Below are positions 9,319-18,559 of a stretch of DNA of 64,000 nucleotides, one piece after another. The notes beneath the pieces are model-generated. The model searched no databases. It was given only the letters and a program-made list of their open reading frames with translations, and was not told the origin of the DNA. The position numbers and the translations under genes were made by a program. The stretch's first letter is position 1. The number at the start of each line of letters is the position of its first letter. The stretch is taken from positions 1,612,001 to 1,676,000 of the forward strand of contig NZ_CP080419.1 in the NCBI RefSeq assembly GCF_019457595.1. The letters are read 5' to 3'. This DNA comes from Shewanella psychrotolerans (GTDB taxonomy: Bacteria > Pseudomonadota > Gammaproteobacteria > Enterobacterales > Shewanellaceae).

Positions 9319-11328
9319 CTAAAGCAATGCTTTGCCTTTGATCAGTTTTCGCATCCACATTCGATTAGGATTGAGCAAACTCAGGACATCCATGGTTGTG
9401 GGTAGCAACTCGCCACACATCTGCGCTGCCAATATTTCAGCGGCTAACGGCCCAGACGTCAAACCTCTTGAACCCAAACCACCCAGAACAAATAGCCCAT
9501 CATGCACTGGCGCCTTGGTGCTTTGCCAATACTTAGCACTTTCTCTACTTGGTTGCTGCGACTGATAAACCTTGGAAATCGCATCGAAATCTGGGGCGCA
9601 GCCCATCATTGGCGCATGATCTCGGGTAACCATACGCACACCGACTCTGGCACTATGGCCAGTAATGTCGACATCACGGGTCCAGGCAGTTTGGTAACTT
9701 GTGCGGATCTTATTGAGGTTTTCAAATTGCTCCGTCGCACTATAGTCTAGGTTGATTGGATCTTTGATGTAACTCGCGCCAGTGCAATGCAGGCCATCTT
9801 GTTGTGGGGTTAAATAGCCATGAGAGCAGAGCACGGTTTTCAGGCGTGTTAATTCACCACGACTAGGAATATGGCTGACTTGACCTCGAAAGCCGCTGAT
9901 AGGAAGCTGAGCGGTTTGACTAAAGTCAGTGATATGTCGTCCATTAGCTAAGACGACATTAGCAAAAGGCCCAAATTGTTGACTCTCCTGACCTTGCTCT
10001 GTAATGAGGTACCACTGACCATCAATTTGCTTAAGACTGGTTATGTTGGTTTTATAGTGTTGTTCTAATTGGGCTAAACTGGCTGCTTTTTCAATCGCAG
10101 CGGCGGTAAACTCCTGTGGGCATACCCAGCCGCCGAGTGGGTAGTAGATCCCAGAAAGGCCGATGTCGACTCCGGCTAAGGTCGATGCTGCATTCGCCCT
10201 TATCGATTGGGCAATATTATTTGCCCAAGGCTGAGAGGAGATGATTTTATGTAAACGTTTAGTGCTGCGCTCATCATGGCCTGTTTGTAGCACACCGCAG
10301 AAATCATGGCTGATCTGATATCCCTGTTTAACCAAGGTGTTAATTCGTTGACGACTGAAAAGGTATCCCTGCAGAAAGAAATGGCTAAGTGTGCCATGTT
10401 CGGGGGTGAGCAGTGGGTAAATTGCGCCCTGTTTATTTCCCGATGCTTGTTGTCCCGGCGCTTCATCCATACAAAACAGGCTTACCGTTTGCCCTCGCTC
10501 AGCCAAAGATAAGGCTAAACAGGCACTGGCAACGCCGCCGCCAATAATTGCAGTTTCACCAGGATTTGCTTTATGCAATGGGTTGTAATTAAACGCTTGC
10601 TGATATTGCCGGCGCAGTGCGCTGCGCTCGGTTTTAGCGAGATCAATATCTGTTTTATCAGGCGAACGGAGAAACTTCAGTGTTTGGCCGCACCAGTGAA
10701 CAACGCGAAAACCACATTGACTTGCTTGTGTTAAAAATGGTGTTAGCGGGGCAAAATCGATGAGTTCATTAACAGCTGTGACTAATAGCAAGTCTGCGTC
10801 ACTGTTTGATAGCCTAGCCATCTGCCAAAGGGTCTGGCTGTTTAACTGCTCGGTAGAAGATAACGAGCAGATGAGCCAACGCATTATTCTCTGCTCACTA
10901 CCGCTGCTGATGTTTTTCAGTTGGTTAGCTAGTTCACCGATATGAATCACCAGTGACAAGACGCCATCGCAGGCAATCACCGAGTGACAGCCATCGACGT
11001 TACTATTCGCTATCTCATCTAGCTGCGCTGCAAGTTCAGGCAAGTCACCAAGAGCGTTGGATATGTGAATTAACTCTTTACTGCGGTCAACAAACACATG
11101 AATGCACCTTGCTTGAGCTAACTGTTTCTTACTCGCGCTATGGGCAAAGGCTGAGATAACAGGCGCCATATCTTGCCCCAGTAGTGCTAAAGTCGTCGCT
11201 TTAGGAGGCAGTGAATTAGGCGATAAATCACTAAAAATAGCGTCGATATCACTTTTGTTTACACTAATTTGTGTTTTTTCTTCACGTTCTTTAGCCAATG
11301 AATTTACTCTCACGTTGTTATTAGGCAT
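9319..11328 (-). CDS. mnmC: MnmC: intact FAD oxidoreductase half, degenerate methyltransferase half
   Basis: A 669-residue protein equal in length to E. coli MnmC (668). The C-terminal ~410 residues are a clear FAD-dependent oxidoreductase: AIIGGGVASACLALSLAERG (dinucleotide-binding), ASGNKQGAIYPLL, GQVSHIP, ALGSRGL in the form LGGLGSRGLTSGPLAAEILA, and LNPNRMWMRKLIKGKA. In E. coli this half turns cmnm5s2U34 into nm5s2U34. The N-terminal ~240 residues are collinear with the E. coli methyltransferase half (LPELAAQL, DGCH and GELANQL align), but the SAM-binding GFGTG and the DGFAPxxNP motif are absent. The start is ATG 11328 with AGGT 7 nt upstream; an open frame continues into fabB but looks non-coding. 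It is divergent from fabB. Confidence 0.9.
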   Translation of the reverse strand: MPNNNVRVNSLAKEREEKTQISVNKSDIDAIFSDLSPNSLPPKATTLALLGQDMAPVISAFAHSASKKQLAQARCIHVFVDRSKELIHISNALGDLPELAAQLDEIANSNVDGCHSVIACDGVLSLVIHIGELANQLKNISSGSEQRIMRWLICSLSSTEQLNSQTLWQMARLSNSDADLLLVTAVNELIDFAPLTPFLTQASQCGFRVVHWCGQTLKFLRSPDKTDIDLAKTERSALRRQYQQAFNYNPLHKANPGETAIIGGGVASACLALSLAERGQTVSLFCMDEAPGQQASGNKQGAIYPLLTPEHGTLSHFFLQGYLFSRQRINTLVKQGYQISHDFCGVLQTGHDERSTKRLHKIISSQPWANNIAQSIRANAASTLAGVDIGLSGIYYPLGGWVCPQEFTAAAIEKAASLAQLEQHYKTNITSLKQIDGQWYLITEQGQESQQFGPFANVVLANGRHITDFSQTAQLPISGFRGQVSHIPSRGELTRLKTVLCSHGYLTPQQDGLHCTGASYIKDPINLDYSATEQFENLNKIRTSYQTAWTRDVDITGHSARVGVRMVTRDHAPMMGCAPDFDAISKVYQSQQPSRESAKYWQSTKAPVHDGLFVLGGLGSRGLTSGPLAAEILAAQMCGELLPTTMDVLSLLNPNRMWMRKLIKGKALL

Positions 11329-11431
11329 TATTTTACCTGCCTTTATGGAAAGCTGACCACTTAATTGCTGTAAAAGCGCTACTATTGGCCCAGCAAAATT
11401 GGTACTAGACGTACGGAATGGATAGTTAATA

Positions 11432-12643
11432 ATGAAAAGAGTCGTGATCACCGGACTTGGCATAGTTTCAAGTATTGGTAATAACAAGCAAGAAGTCACC
11501 GAGTCACTTAAGGCTGGACGCAGTGGTATTACCCACTCGGATCAGTTTGAAGAAATGAAGCTTCGTAGCCATGTTTGGGGCGACATTAAGTTGGACCCTA
11601 AAGAGCATATCGATCGTAAAGCATTGCGCTTTATGGGAGATGCCGCTGCTTATGCGTATATCGCTATGGAGCAAGCCATCGCCGATGCGGGTCTGACAGA
11701 AGAGCAGTATTCTAATCATCGTGTTGGTATTATCGCTGGTACGGGTGGCGCATCATCTGCCAACCAAGTTCAAGCCGCTGATACCTTGCGTGAGAAGGGG
11801 GTTAAGCGTGTTGGTCCCTATATCGTGCCTCGCATTATGTCGAGCACCGCAAGTGCTTGTCTCGCTACCCCTTTTAAGATTAAAGGCATGAACTACTCAA
11901 TTAGTTCGGCTTGTGCAACGAGCGCGCACTGTATTGGCCATGCTGTTGAGCTTATCCAGATGGGTAAACAGGATATGGTCTTTGCCGGTGGGGCTGAAGA
12001 GGTCGATTGGACTCTGACTATGGGCTTTGATGCCATGGGCGCACTGTCGACAAAATACAATGATGAGCCAACTAAGGCGTCTCGTACCTATGATGCAGAC
12101 CGTGATGGTTTCGTGATCTCAGGTGGTGGCGGGATCGTGGTTGTCGAAGAGCTTGAGCATGCACTCGCTCGCGGCGCTAAGATCTATGCCGAAGTGATTG
12201 GTTATGGCGCATCATCTGATGGCTACGACATGGTTGCTCCATCTGGTGAAGGCGCTGTACGTTGTATGCAGATGGCGCTTGCGGATGTGGATACGCCAAT
12301 CGATTACATCAACACTCACGGTACTTCTACACCTGTTGGCGATATGCGTGAGCTAGAAGCTTTGGCCGAAACCTTTGGTGACAATCTGCCAGCTATCGCG
12401 TCAACCAAGTCTCTGACTGGCCACGCGTTAGGCGCGGCGGGTGTGCATGAGGCTATCTATAGCCTGATCATGATGGAGAATAGCTTCATCGCGCCAAGTA
12501 TCAATATCGATAATGTCGATGAAAAAGCTGCAGGCATGCCGATTGTTACCGAATATCGTGATGCAGAGCTAAACACGATTATGAGCAACAGTTTTGGTTT
12601 TGGTGGCACAAACGCTACGTTAGTGATGCGCAAATATAAGTAA
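11432..12643 (+). CDS. fabB: 3-oxoacyl-ACP synthase I (beta-ketoacyl-ACP synthase I)
   Basis: A 403-residue condensing enzyme that elongates acyl-ACP with malonyl-ACP, including the unsaturated branch. The Cys-His-His triad is visible: Cys161 (SSACATS), His296 (THGTSTP) and His331 (GHALGAAG), with Lys326. It starts [10 protein letters not shown], the family start. The gene is divergent from mnmC with about 100 nt between starts, which holds the promoter. A strong terminator follows. Confidence 0.97.
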   Translation: MKRVVITGLGIVSSIGNNKQEVTESLKAGRSGITHSDQFEEMKLRSHVWGDIKLDPKEHIDRKALRFMGDAAAYAYIAMEQAIADAGLTEEQYSNHRVGIIAGTGGASSANQVQAADTLREKGVKRVGPYIVPRIMSSTASACLATPFKIKGMNYSISSACATSAHCIGHAVELIQMGKQDMVFAGGAEEVDWTLTMGFDAMGALSTKYNDEPTKASRTYDADRDGFVISGGGGIVVVEELEHALARGAKIYAEVIGYGASSDGYDMVAPSGEGAVRCMQMALADVDTPIDYINTHGTSTPVGDMRELEALAETFGDNLPAIASTKSLTGHALGAAGVHEAIYSLIMMENSFIAPSINIDNVDEKAAGMPIVTEYRDAELNTIMSNSFGFGGTNATLVMRKYK

Positions 12644-12674
12644 CTTCTATAAGCTGCATCAGCTTTGAGGTTAT

Positions 12675-12708
12675 TAAAAAAGGGAAGCGAATGCTTCCCT
12701 TTTTTTAT
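12675..12708 (+). terminator. Rho-independent terminator after fabB (bidirectional with yciK)
   Basis: GGGAAGC/GCTTCCC with a GAAT loop, preceded by A6 and followed by T7. Confidence 0.92.
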
Positions 12709-12737
12709 TTAATGTCAATAACTCACTCTGAAAGCGA

Positions 12738-13475
12738 TTATTGTGCGTTTAGCTGCTGACCAGTGATATCCTTTGAGTCATCACCCATCAAGTACAGGTA
12801 GGTTGGCATGAGCTCTTCTGGGGTTTTTAGTGTCTGTGGGTTTTCAGCGGGATATGCATTGGCGCGCATCTTGGTTCGGGTTGCGCCCGGATTAATACTG
12901 TTAGCGCGCAGATTAGTACCTTGATATTCATGAGCGATTGATTGCATCATGCCTTCTGTCGCAAATTTGGATATAGCGTATTCGCCCCAGAATGCACGAC
13001 CTTGTCGACCAACACTGCTAGAAGTGAAGATGAGTGATGCCAAAGGTGCTTTTTTCAATACAGGTAATAGTGCTTTAGTCATTATGATCTCTGCGATTAG
13101 GTTTACCTGCATCACCTCTTTAACCGAATCTATCGATATATGCTCAAATGGTCCAAGGACTCCAAGAAGACTGGCGTTATGTAATAGTCCATCAAGGTGG
13201 CCAAACTGCTGCTCAATTGTCTCTGCCATATCGATATAGTGCTGTTCCGTTGCACCTTTGAGATCGAGCGGAACGATGGCTGGGGTGGGGTATCCCGCTT
13301 GTTCTATTTCATCATAAACGGATTCAAGCTTACTTACGGTTTTGCCTAATAGAATAACCGTCGCACCATGTTCAGCATATGCCAATGCAGCGGCGCGTCC
13401 AATGCCATCACCTGCACCAGTAACTAGAATTGTTTTACCTTTTAATAAATCTTTTGCTGCCTGATATTCCAACAT
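12738..13475 (-). CDS. yciK: YciK-family short-chain dehydrogenase
   Basis: A 245-residue SDR with the cofactor motif TGAGDGIGRAAALAYA (residues ~20-35), NAS, catalytic Ser in TSSSVGRQGRAFWGEYAISKFA with the YxxxK pair, and NPGATRTKMRA. These match E. coli YciK closely. The substrate is unknown. It lies convergent to fabB. The C-terminus is shorter than in E. coli, ending at LNAQ. Confidence 0.85.
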   Translation of the reverse strand: MLEYQAAKDLLKGKTILVTGAGDGIGRAAALAYAEHGATVILLGKTVSKLESVYDEIEQAGYPTPAIVPLDLKGATEQHYIDMAETIEQQFGHLDGLLHNASLLGVLGPFEHISIDSVKEVMQVNLIAEIIMTKALLPVLKKAPLASLIFTSSSVGRQGRAFWGEYAISKFATEGMMQSIAHEYQGTNLRANSINPGATRTKMRANAYPAENPQTLKTPEELMPTYLYLMGDDSKDITGQQLNAQ

Positions 13476-13735
13476 GAGTCAATTTTTCCTATTAGCGGAA
13501 TTTCCCGCCATTTCTATGATTTATTCGAGCCTGAAACGATTGTTTTAAACAAATGATTAATTAACCGCCGATTATCCATCTTTCGCTTGTGACAAATTTG
13601 TAGCTAACTCGATAATTTTACGTTAACTTGAAAAGCGTTAGGGACTAAAAAGTCCTTATTGGTCACACAAGGAAGACTATTGTGACCAATTTTTGGGGAA
13701 AACAAAATTATTACAACAAGATTTGGGGAAAAAAG

Positions 13736-16240
13736 ATGAAAAGACTCTTTTTGGGTGTCGCAATTGCATCCGCGTTGGGAATGGCAGGTTGTAGCGAAGA
13801 CAGTGTTGATGAACTCGTTGATAAGACCGAACCGCTGATCCCTCAATCACGTATGGTGTTCGATCCTGCTAATAGTAAAGTTCCTTTACCAAATGATCTC
13901 CTCTTTAGTGGCACGACAGATGGTACCTTGTCTATGCCTGGTGAAATGGCCGACGGCACTAGCGATTATACTGATCCTCAAATGGCGCTCGGTGCCCTCG
14001 ATGGTTGGTCTACCACATCTCCAATTTCAATTACAGTTGAACCAGCGACCGATCACGACGGCAATAAGTTAACTCTTGCAGCTGCATCCGTGTTTCAACC
14101 TGGTGCAGTGCGTATGTTTGAAGCCACAGTAGGTGGTCCATTGTCGAGTGACCCTGAGTGCCAATCTGCACCATCAGTGTCAGCGTGTAAAGTCGGTGCC
14201 GAATTACAGTTTGGTGTTGATTTTGTGTCTAAAGCCTCTGGCAACACCATTGCGATTGTGCCATTAAAGCCACTTAAGGCTGGGCAATCGTATGTCTATG
14301 CGACGACGAGTATGATCCAAGATTCTGAAGGGCGTGCAATAGCACCATCTTCAACTTATGGCTTATTGAAATTAGATATAGAGACTAAGCCATTAGAAAC
14401 CCCTGAGCAGTTAATGCTGCAAACGTTAGTCAATAGCTATGAGAAGGGCATTGCGGAAGCTCACGGTGTTGATAGCGCAACGATAAGCTACGCTGGGTTG
14501 TTTACCACTCAGGCCATTAGTGATGTTTATGAAACCAGTAAGCTATTAATGTTACAAGAGGGCTCGCCATTTGCTCCTTCAATGACAGTACCTAAGCCAC
14601 ATCCGTTAGGTCTTACCGTCGCCCAGGCTGCAGGTTTGACGGAAGCCGATGGCCTTGCTTATGTCGTATCAAGCCTTGCTGATGTTTATGTGGCGCAGCT
14701 GACGTTACCAACCTATGGGCAGTGTAACTCTGTAAGGTGTGCTGGCAGTATCGATGATGAATGGAGCGTTGGCAGGAATGGTAATTGGAAAGCATTAGGC
14801 GATAGCCCTGTGTCTGTATTGTTAGCACTTCAGTCTGGCACCATGAGCCAACAAACCTACGGTGCTCAAGCCATCGGCTATGGTATCGATCCTGCTGCGG
14901 GTATAGCAAACCCTGCATTACTCGCTGGTAAAACGTGGTTATTAGATGATGGTACTGCAGCAGATAAAGCGAAACATCTGACTAAATTTAATCCGATCCC
15001 GGTACCAACGGGGAGCGAAACTGTACCAGTACTCATCTCTATGCCAAATGCAGAGAGATTAGCCGCTTTTTATGCTGCACAAGGTTTACCCTTTACACCT
15101 CCTGCTGCAGGTTGGCCGACAACAATTGCCATGCATGGTTTAGGTGGCGGTAAAGAGATGTCTCTAGCTTACGCGGGCAGCTATGCAGCAATGGGTCTGG
15201 CAACTGTTGCTATCGACATGCCGCTTCACGGTGCACGTTCATTTGATGCTAATGGCGATGGTACCTATGAAGTCTCGGCGACAGACCCGTCATATGGCAC
15301 TGTTGTCGGGACGCCAGATGCATTTACAAATGGAAGTCCACTCGTCTTTATCAACATCGGCAGTACCTTGTCGATTAGAGATAATTTCAGACAAGCGACC
15401 GTCGATCATTTAGGTCTTCGTGCGGCACTTACAGGGTTAGCTGGCGGCCTTGCGGCGGCGCAGATGCCGCAGATGTTCGATATTACTAAAATTAGCGCAC
15501 AAGGTTTGAGTCTTGGGGCGATCGTCGGAACTGACTTTGCGACCTATGCCAGTACTGGTCTCATACACCCAGAAAACGGTGCAGATTTAAGCTATGTGCA
15601 TAAGCTTAATGCTGTGTCATTGGTTGCTCCTGCTGGTGGTGTAGCCGGTGCTTTTATTGGCTCAGCGACTTTTGGTCCTGTATTATTTAGCCGTGTTGCT
15701 GCTACAGATACGTTTCAAGCTTTAGTGAATGAAGCCAATAAGAACACAAACTATGAACCAGGTTCGCCTGAATATGCTGCGCTTGTTCAGACGGTATACG
15801 CAGAGTTCCTGCCGACGTTTGCGTTTGCAGTGCAAACGGCTGTTGATGGAATGGACCCAATTAACCACGCTGCAGCGTTAAAGGCGACAGGCTTGCCTGT
15901 TCATTTAATTGAAATTGCTGGTGACGGTAGCAACTTACCAGATCAAGTATTACCTAATAGCGTTGAGAACTTCCCTGTTTCAGGTACAGAGCCGTTAATT
16001 GCTAATCTTGGTCTTGAGTGTGTCGATACCACTACAGCAGGTTCGGGTGCGGTACGCTTTAGTAAGGGTCATCATAGTTCAATCGTGAGCCCAAGTGAGA
16101 TCCCTAGTGTTACCGATGGCAAAGCTGCAGCTGCCACGGTTGAAATGCAACAGCAGGTAGCTGCATTTGCATTAACTGCGGGCAAAGAGCTGGCGAATAT
16201 TCTGGTTCAGGATAAGTCTGTGATCCTTCCTTGCCAATAA
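13736..16240 (+). CDS. VolA/Pla-1/cef-family extracellular lipase lipoprotein
   Basis: An 834-residue protein starting MKRLFLGVAIASALGMAGC, a lipoprotein signal with the lipidated Cys at 19. It has an alpha/beta-hydrolase domain with HGLGGGKEMSLAYAGSYA (oxyanion region), GDGTYEVSATDPSYG, and the nucleophile elbow GLSLG with Ser592; a C-terminal HHSS is the likely catalytic His. The arrangement fits VolA (Vibrio cholerae surface lysophospholipase) and Pla-1/cef-type enzymes. It likely releases fatty acids from phosphatidylcholine-type lipids at the cell surface. The ATG at 13736 follows GGGGAAAA; an 18-codon upstream extension is not a plausible signal. Confidence 0.85.
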   Translation: MKRLFLGVAIASALGMAGCSEDSVDELVDKTEPLIPQSRMVFDPANSKVPLPNDLLFSGTTDGTLSMPGEMADGTSDYTDPQMALGALDGWSTTSPISITVEPATDHDGNKLTLAAASVFQPGAVRMFEATVGGPLSSDPECQSAPSVSACKVGAELQFGVDFVSKASGNTIAIVPLKPLKAGQSYVYATTSMIQDSEGRAIAPSSTYGLLKLDIETKPLETPEQLMLQTLVNSYEKGIAEAHGVDSATISYAGLFTTQAISDVYETSKLLMLQEGSPFAPSMTVPKPHPLGLTVAQAAGLTEADGLAYVVSSLADVYVAQLTLPTYGQCNSVRCAGSIDDEWSVGRNGNWKALGDSPVSVLLALQSGTMSQQTYGAQAIGYGIDPAAGIANPALLAGKTWLLDDGTAADKAKHLTKFNPIPVPTGSETVPVLISMPNAERLAAFYAAQGLPFTPPAAGWPTTIAMHGLGGGKEMSLAYAGSYAAMGLATVAIDMPLHGARSFDANGDGTYEVSATDPSYGTVVGTPDAFTNGSPLVFINIGSTLSIRDNFRQATVDHLGLRAALTGLAGGLAAAQMPQMFDITKISAQGLSLGAIVGTDFATYASTGLIHPENGADLSYVHKLNAVSLVAPAGGVAGAFIGSATFGPVLFSRVAATDTFQALVNEANKNTNYEPGSPEYAALVQTVYAEFLPTFAFAVQTAVDGMDPINHAAALKATGLPVHLIEIAGDGSNLPDQVLPNSVENFPVSGTEPLIANLGLECVDTTTAGSGAVRFSKGHHSSIVSPSEIPSVTDGKAAAATVEMQQQVAAFALTAGKELANILVQDKSVILPCQ

Positions 16241-16261
16241 TCTTTATCTGTTAGTGATTAA

Positions 16262-16289
16262 AAGCCCAGCGATTGCTGGGTTTTTTTAT
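16262..16289 (+). terminator. Terminator after the VolA-like gene
   Basis: CCCAGC/GCTGGG stem, GATT loop, then T7, starting about 20 nt after the stop codon. Confidence 0.85.
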
Positions 16290-16374
16290 TGCTGCGTTTG
16301 TTATTCAAAGCAGTGCTGATAGAATAGCGGCCAATTATTTATACATATTAGATCGGCTTAAAACGGAGCTTATT

Positions 16375-17397
16375 TTGGAATTTTTGTACGAGTACGGATT
16401 GTTTCTGGCTAAAGCGATAACCATAGTGGTCGCGATTGCAGCTGTAGTCATCATTGTTTTGGCTTCTGCTGTGAAGCAAAAGGCCGATAAGGGCGAGCTT
16501 AGGTTGACTAATTTGTCTGAAGATCTTAAATCGCTTAAGCATGATTTAAAGGAAGAGTTACTGTCAAAGAAGCAGTTTAAAGTTTATGAGAAAGCCTTAA
16601 AAGCAGAAGAGAAGGCCAAAGAGAAGGCTCAAGGTGAATCCGCTGCTGTACCTCGAGTGTTTGTCGTTGATTTTAAGGGAAGCATAGATGCAGGTGAAGT
16701 CGCATCTCTTCGTGAAGAGATCAGTGCCATTTTAGCGATAGCAGAGGCTGGTGATGAGGTGATTGTTAACGTTGAAAGCGGTGGCGGCATGGTGCATGGC
16801 TATGGATTGGCATCAAGCCAGCTTGATCGCTTGAGAAACGCAAATATTCCTTTGACCATCTGTGTCGATAAGGTGGCTGCCAGCGGTGGATATATGATGG
16901 CGTGTGTGGCTAATAAAATCTACGCCGCGCCTTTTGCAATAGTCGGTTCTATTGGTGTGGTTGCCCAAATCCCTAACTTTAATCGTTTGCTAAAAAAGCA
17001 TGATATCGATTATGAGCAGCATACAGCGGGCGACTTTAAGCGTACGTTAACTGTGTTTGGAGAAAACACCGATGAAGGGCGTGAAAAGTTTCAGCAGGAG
17101 CTAGAAGAGACTCATGTGCTGTTTAAAGCCTTCATCGCTAAATACCGTCCAGAACTCGATATTGCTAAGGTCGCAACTGGTGAGCATTGGTATGGCCAAC
17201 AAGCGTTAGAGTTGGGATTGATCGATGGTTTATCGACCAGCGACGATATAGTCATGAATCTTGCCAAAGACAAAACTGTGATAAAAGTGCGTTACCAGCT
17301 GAAGAAAAAGTTAGCCGATAAAATCGCCCACGGTGCGTCTCTTTGTATCAATGCCGTTTTTAACCGTATGGCAGAGAAAAACCAGCCGATGAGCTAG
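16375..17397 (+). CDS. sohB: SohB, inner-membrane S49-family peptidase
   Basis: A 340-residue signal-peptide-peptidase-A-like serine protease. An N-terminal TM segment (about residues 8-30) is followed by a charged coiled region and the S49 domain: VVDFKGSIDAGEV, ESGGGMVHGYGLA, VDKVAASGGYMMACVAN (nucleophile Ser) and AGDFKRTLTVFGEN (catalytic Lys). In E. coli sohB overexpression suppresses loss of DegP. I choose TTG 16375 because GGAG lies 6 nt upstream and the product then aligns with E. coli SohB (LLSEYGLFLAK). The longer frame from 16273 starts inside the preceding terminator. Confidence 0.9.
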   Translation: MEFLYEYGLFLAKAITIVVAIAAVVIIVLASAVKQKADKGELRLTNLSEDLKSLKHDLKEELLSKKQFKVYEKALKAEEKAKEKAQGESAAVPRVFVVDFKGSIDAGEVASLREEISAILAIAEAGDEVIVNVESGGGMVHGYGLASSQLDRLRNANIPLTICVDKVAASGGYMMACVANKIYAAPFAIVGSIGVVAQIPNFNRLLKKHDIDYEQHTAGDFKRTLTVFGENTDEGREKFQQELEETHVLFKAFIAKYRPELDIAKVATGEHWYGQQALELGLIDGLSTSDDIVMNLAKDKTVIKVRYQLKKKLADKIAHGASLCINAVFNRMAEKNQPMS

Positions 17398-17431
17398 TGA
17401 TTTTGTCTAGTTATAGCGAATAAACCCAATT

Positions 17432-17457
17432 AAAAACCCACATCGTGTGGGTTTTTT
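17432..17457 (+). terminator. Terminator after sohB
   Basis: AAAAACCCACA/TGTGGGTTTTT, TCG loop, T-run. The dispersed repeat begins 4 nt later. Confidence 0.9.
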
Positions 17458-17460
17458 ATT

Positions 17461-17870
17461 ATACTAATCAGTATAATAAACTGATCTGCCCAGCGTTTTT
17501 GGGTAACTAATTCAAGTTAATGGATGATGGAATAGTTGCACCCTTGCGAGGGAACCCGACCTAGAAGTTGGCAGGTAAACAGCACACCTAGCAGGCGAGT
17601 TTTAACGCTTCCTATTGTGTTAACGAGCTTGAACTTAGTTCAACTATGTTCAAGCTCGTTGTCATCACTAAGGTCCTGTATGTTCCCAGTATACTTAAGA
17701 CATTCTTTTCATCCCTAAAGATCAGACGTTGTAAATGCCCTTAATCCACGAAGGAAGAGATTCAGAAGGTCGAGTGACACATGGAGCCGTTACCGAGGAG
17801 CAATTAATAAGGGCTTGCTTCAGAAATGTTAGATTCTCGCAGGAGTACCACACCTTTATACAGATAGAGG
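17461..17870 (+). repeat. Dispersed intergenic repeat, copy A (both ends present)
   Basis: The left end ACTAATCAGTATAATAAA is followed by a segment that aligns, with roughly 25-30% divergence by eye, to 50609-50810 (shared GATGATGGAATG, CCTTG.GAGG, TGTGTTAACGAG). The right part from 17720 aligns with 45969-46122 (shared TCAGACGTTGT, CGAGG.GCAATTAA). The right end of copy B reads, on the opposite strand, like the left end of A, so the element has inverted termini. Inside copy A, 17622-17634 and 17648-17660 form a perfect 13-bp stem with a 13-nt loop. No transposase is visible, so a non-autonomous MITE-like element is the best guess. It fills the 520 nt between sohB and tesA. Confidence 0.7.
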
Positions 17871-17917
17871 TGAGTGTTAACTGCGAGTTGATAGAACAAG
17901 TAGTTGTGATCCCAACG

Positions 17918-18559
17918 TTATTGTTGATACGTATCTAACCAAGGTTGGACAAAGTCGGCAATTTGCGGTTGTGCATCTTCATTTGGATGGATACCGTCGG
18001 CCTGCATCAGTTCGGGGTGAATAGCAATCTTGGTCATGAAGAACGGCATTAAGGTGATGTCATGCTCAACGGCTAGGTCTTTATATACTTGAGAAAACAT
18101 CTTGGCATATCGTGGGCCATAGTTAGGTGGAACCATGACCTCACTTAACAAGACTTTTGCACCAGACTGTTTGGAAGCCGTGATCATTTTTGTAAGATTT
18201 TCTTTCAGTTGTTTGGGTGAGAAGCCTCGGAGGCCATCGTTGCCACCTAGCTCAATTAGCACCACTTTTGCTTGGGTTGACTCAAGCAGCGCGGGTAATC
18301 TGCGGGATCCGCCTGCAGATGTTTCACCGCTAACTGAGCCATTAATGATGGTGACATTTGGCATTTTTTTCTGTAACAGGTGTACCCAACCTTTGTCTTG
18401 CTCCATGCCATAACTTGCACTTAGGCTATCACCTAAGATTAATATCGGGTTAGCATGGGCTGGAACAATGTTTAGCATCATAGCCACGCCCAAAAGGCTA
18501 AGTACATTACTAAAACGATGAGTGAATAAGGATTTTATGTCAGATAATAGAGCTATCAC
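17918..18559 (-). CDS. tesA: TesA-type SGNH arylesterase/lysophospholipase, periplasmic
   Basis: An SGNH hydrolase with blocks I GDSLSASYG (nucleophile Ser), II NGSVSGETS, III GGNDGLRG and V DGIHPN (Asp, His). In E. coli this is the multifunctional thioesterase I/protease I/lysophospholipase L1. A signal peptide is visible (hydrophobic stretch ending PAHA before NPILILGDS). The start is uncertain: the basic n-region KSLFTHRF is preceded by ATA at 18538, and the nearest conventional codon giving a full signal is GTG 18559, inside ybbA. Internal ATG/GTG codons at 18478-18487 would remove the charged n-region. It is divergent from ybbA-ybbP, as in E. coli. Confidence 0.85.
   Translation of the reverse strand: MIALLSDIKSLFTHRFSNVLSLLGVAMMLNIVPAHANPILILGDSLSASYGMEQDKGWVHLLQKKMPNVTIINGSVSGETSAGGSRRLPALLESTQAKVVLIELGGNDGLRGFSPKQLKENLTKMITASKQSGAKVLLSEVMVPPNYGPRYAKMFSQVYKDLAVEHDITLMPFFMTKIAIHPELMQADGIHPNEDAQPQIADFVQPWLDTYQQ

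Noticed and set aside
13615..13637. TTTTACGTTAACTTGAAA upstream of the VolA-like gene, similar to the ldh palindrome
   Set aside because: Only the left half matches; the right half lacks GTAAAG symmetry, so a shared operator is not supported.
17735..17938. A 67-codon ORF inside repeat copy A
   Set aside because: It lies within the dispersed repeat, runs into tesA antisense sequence and is not preserved in the aligned copy B, which has different frame-breaking changes.
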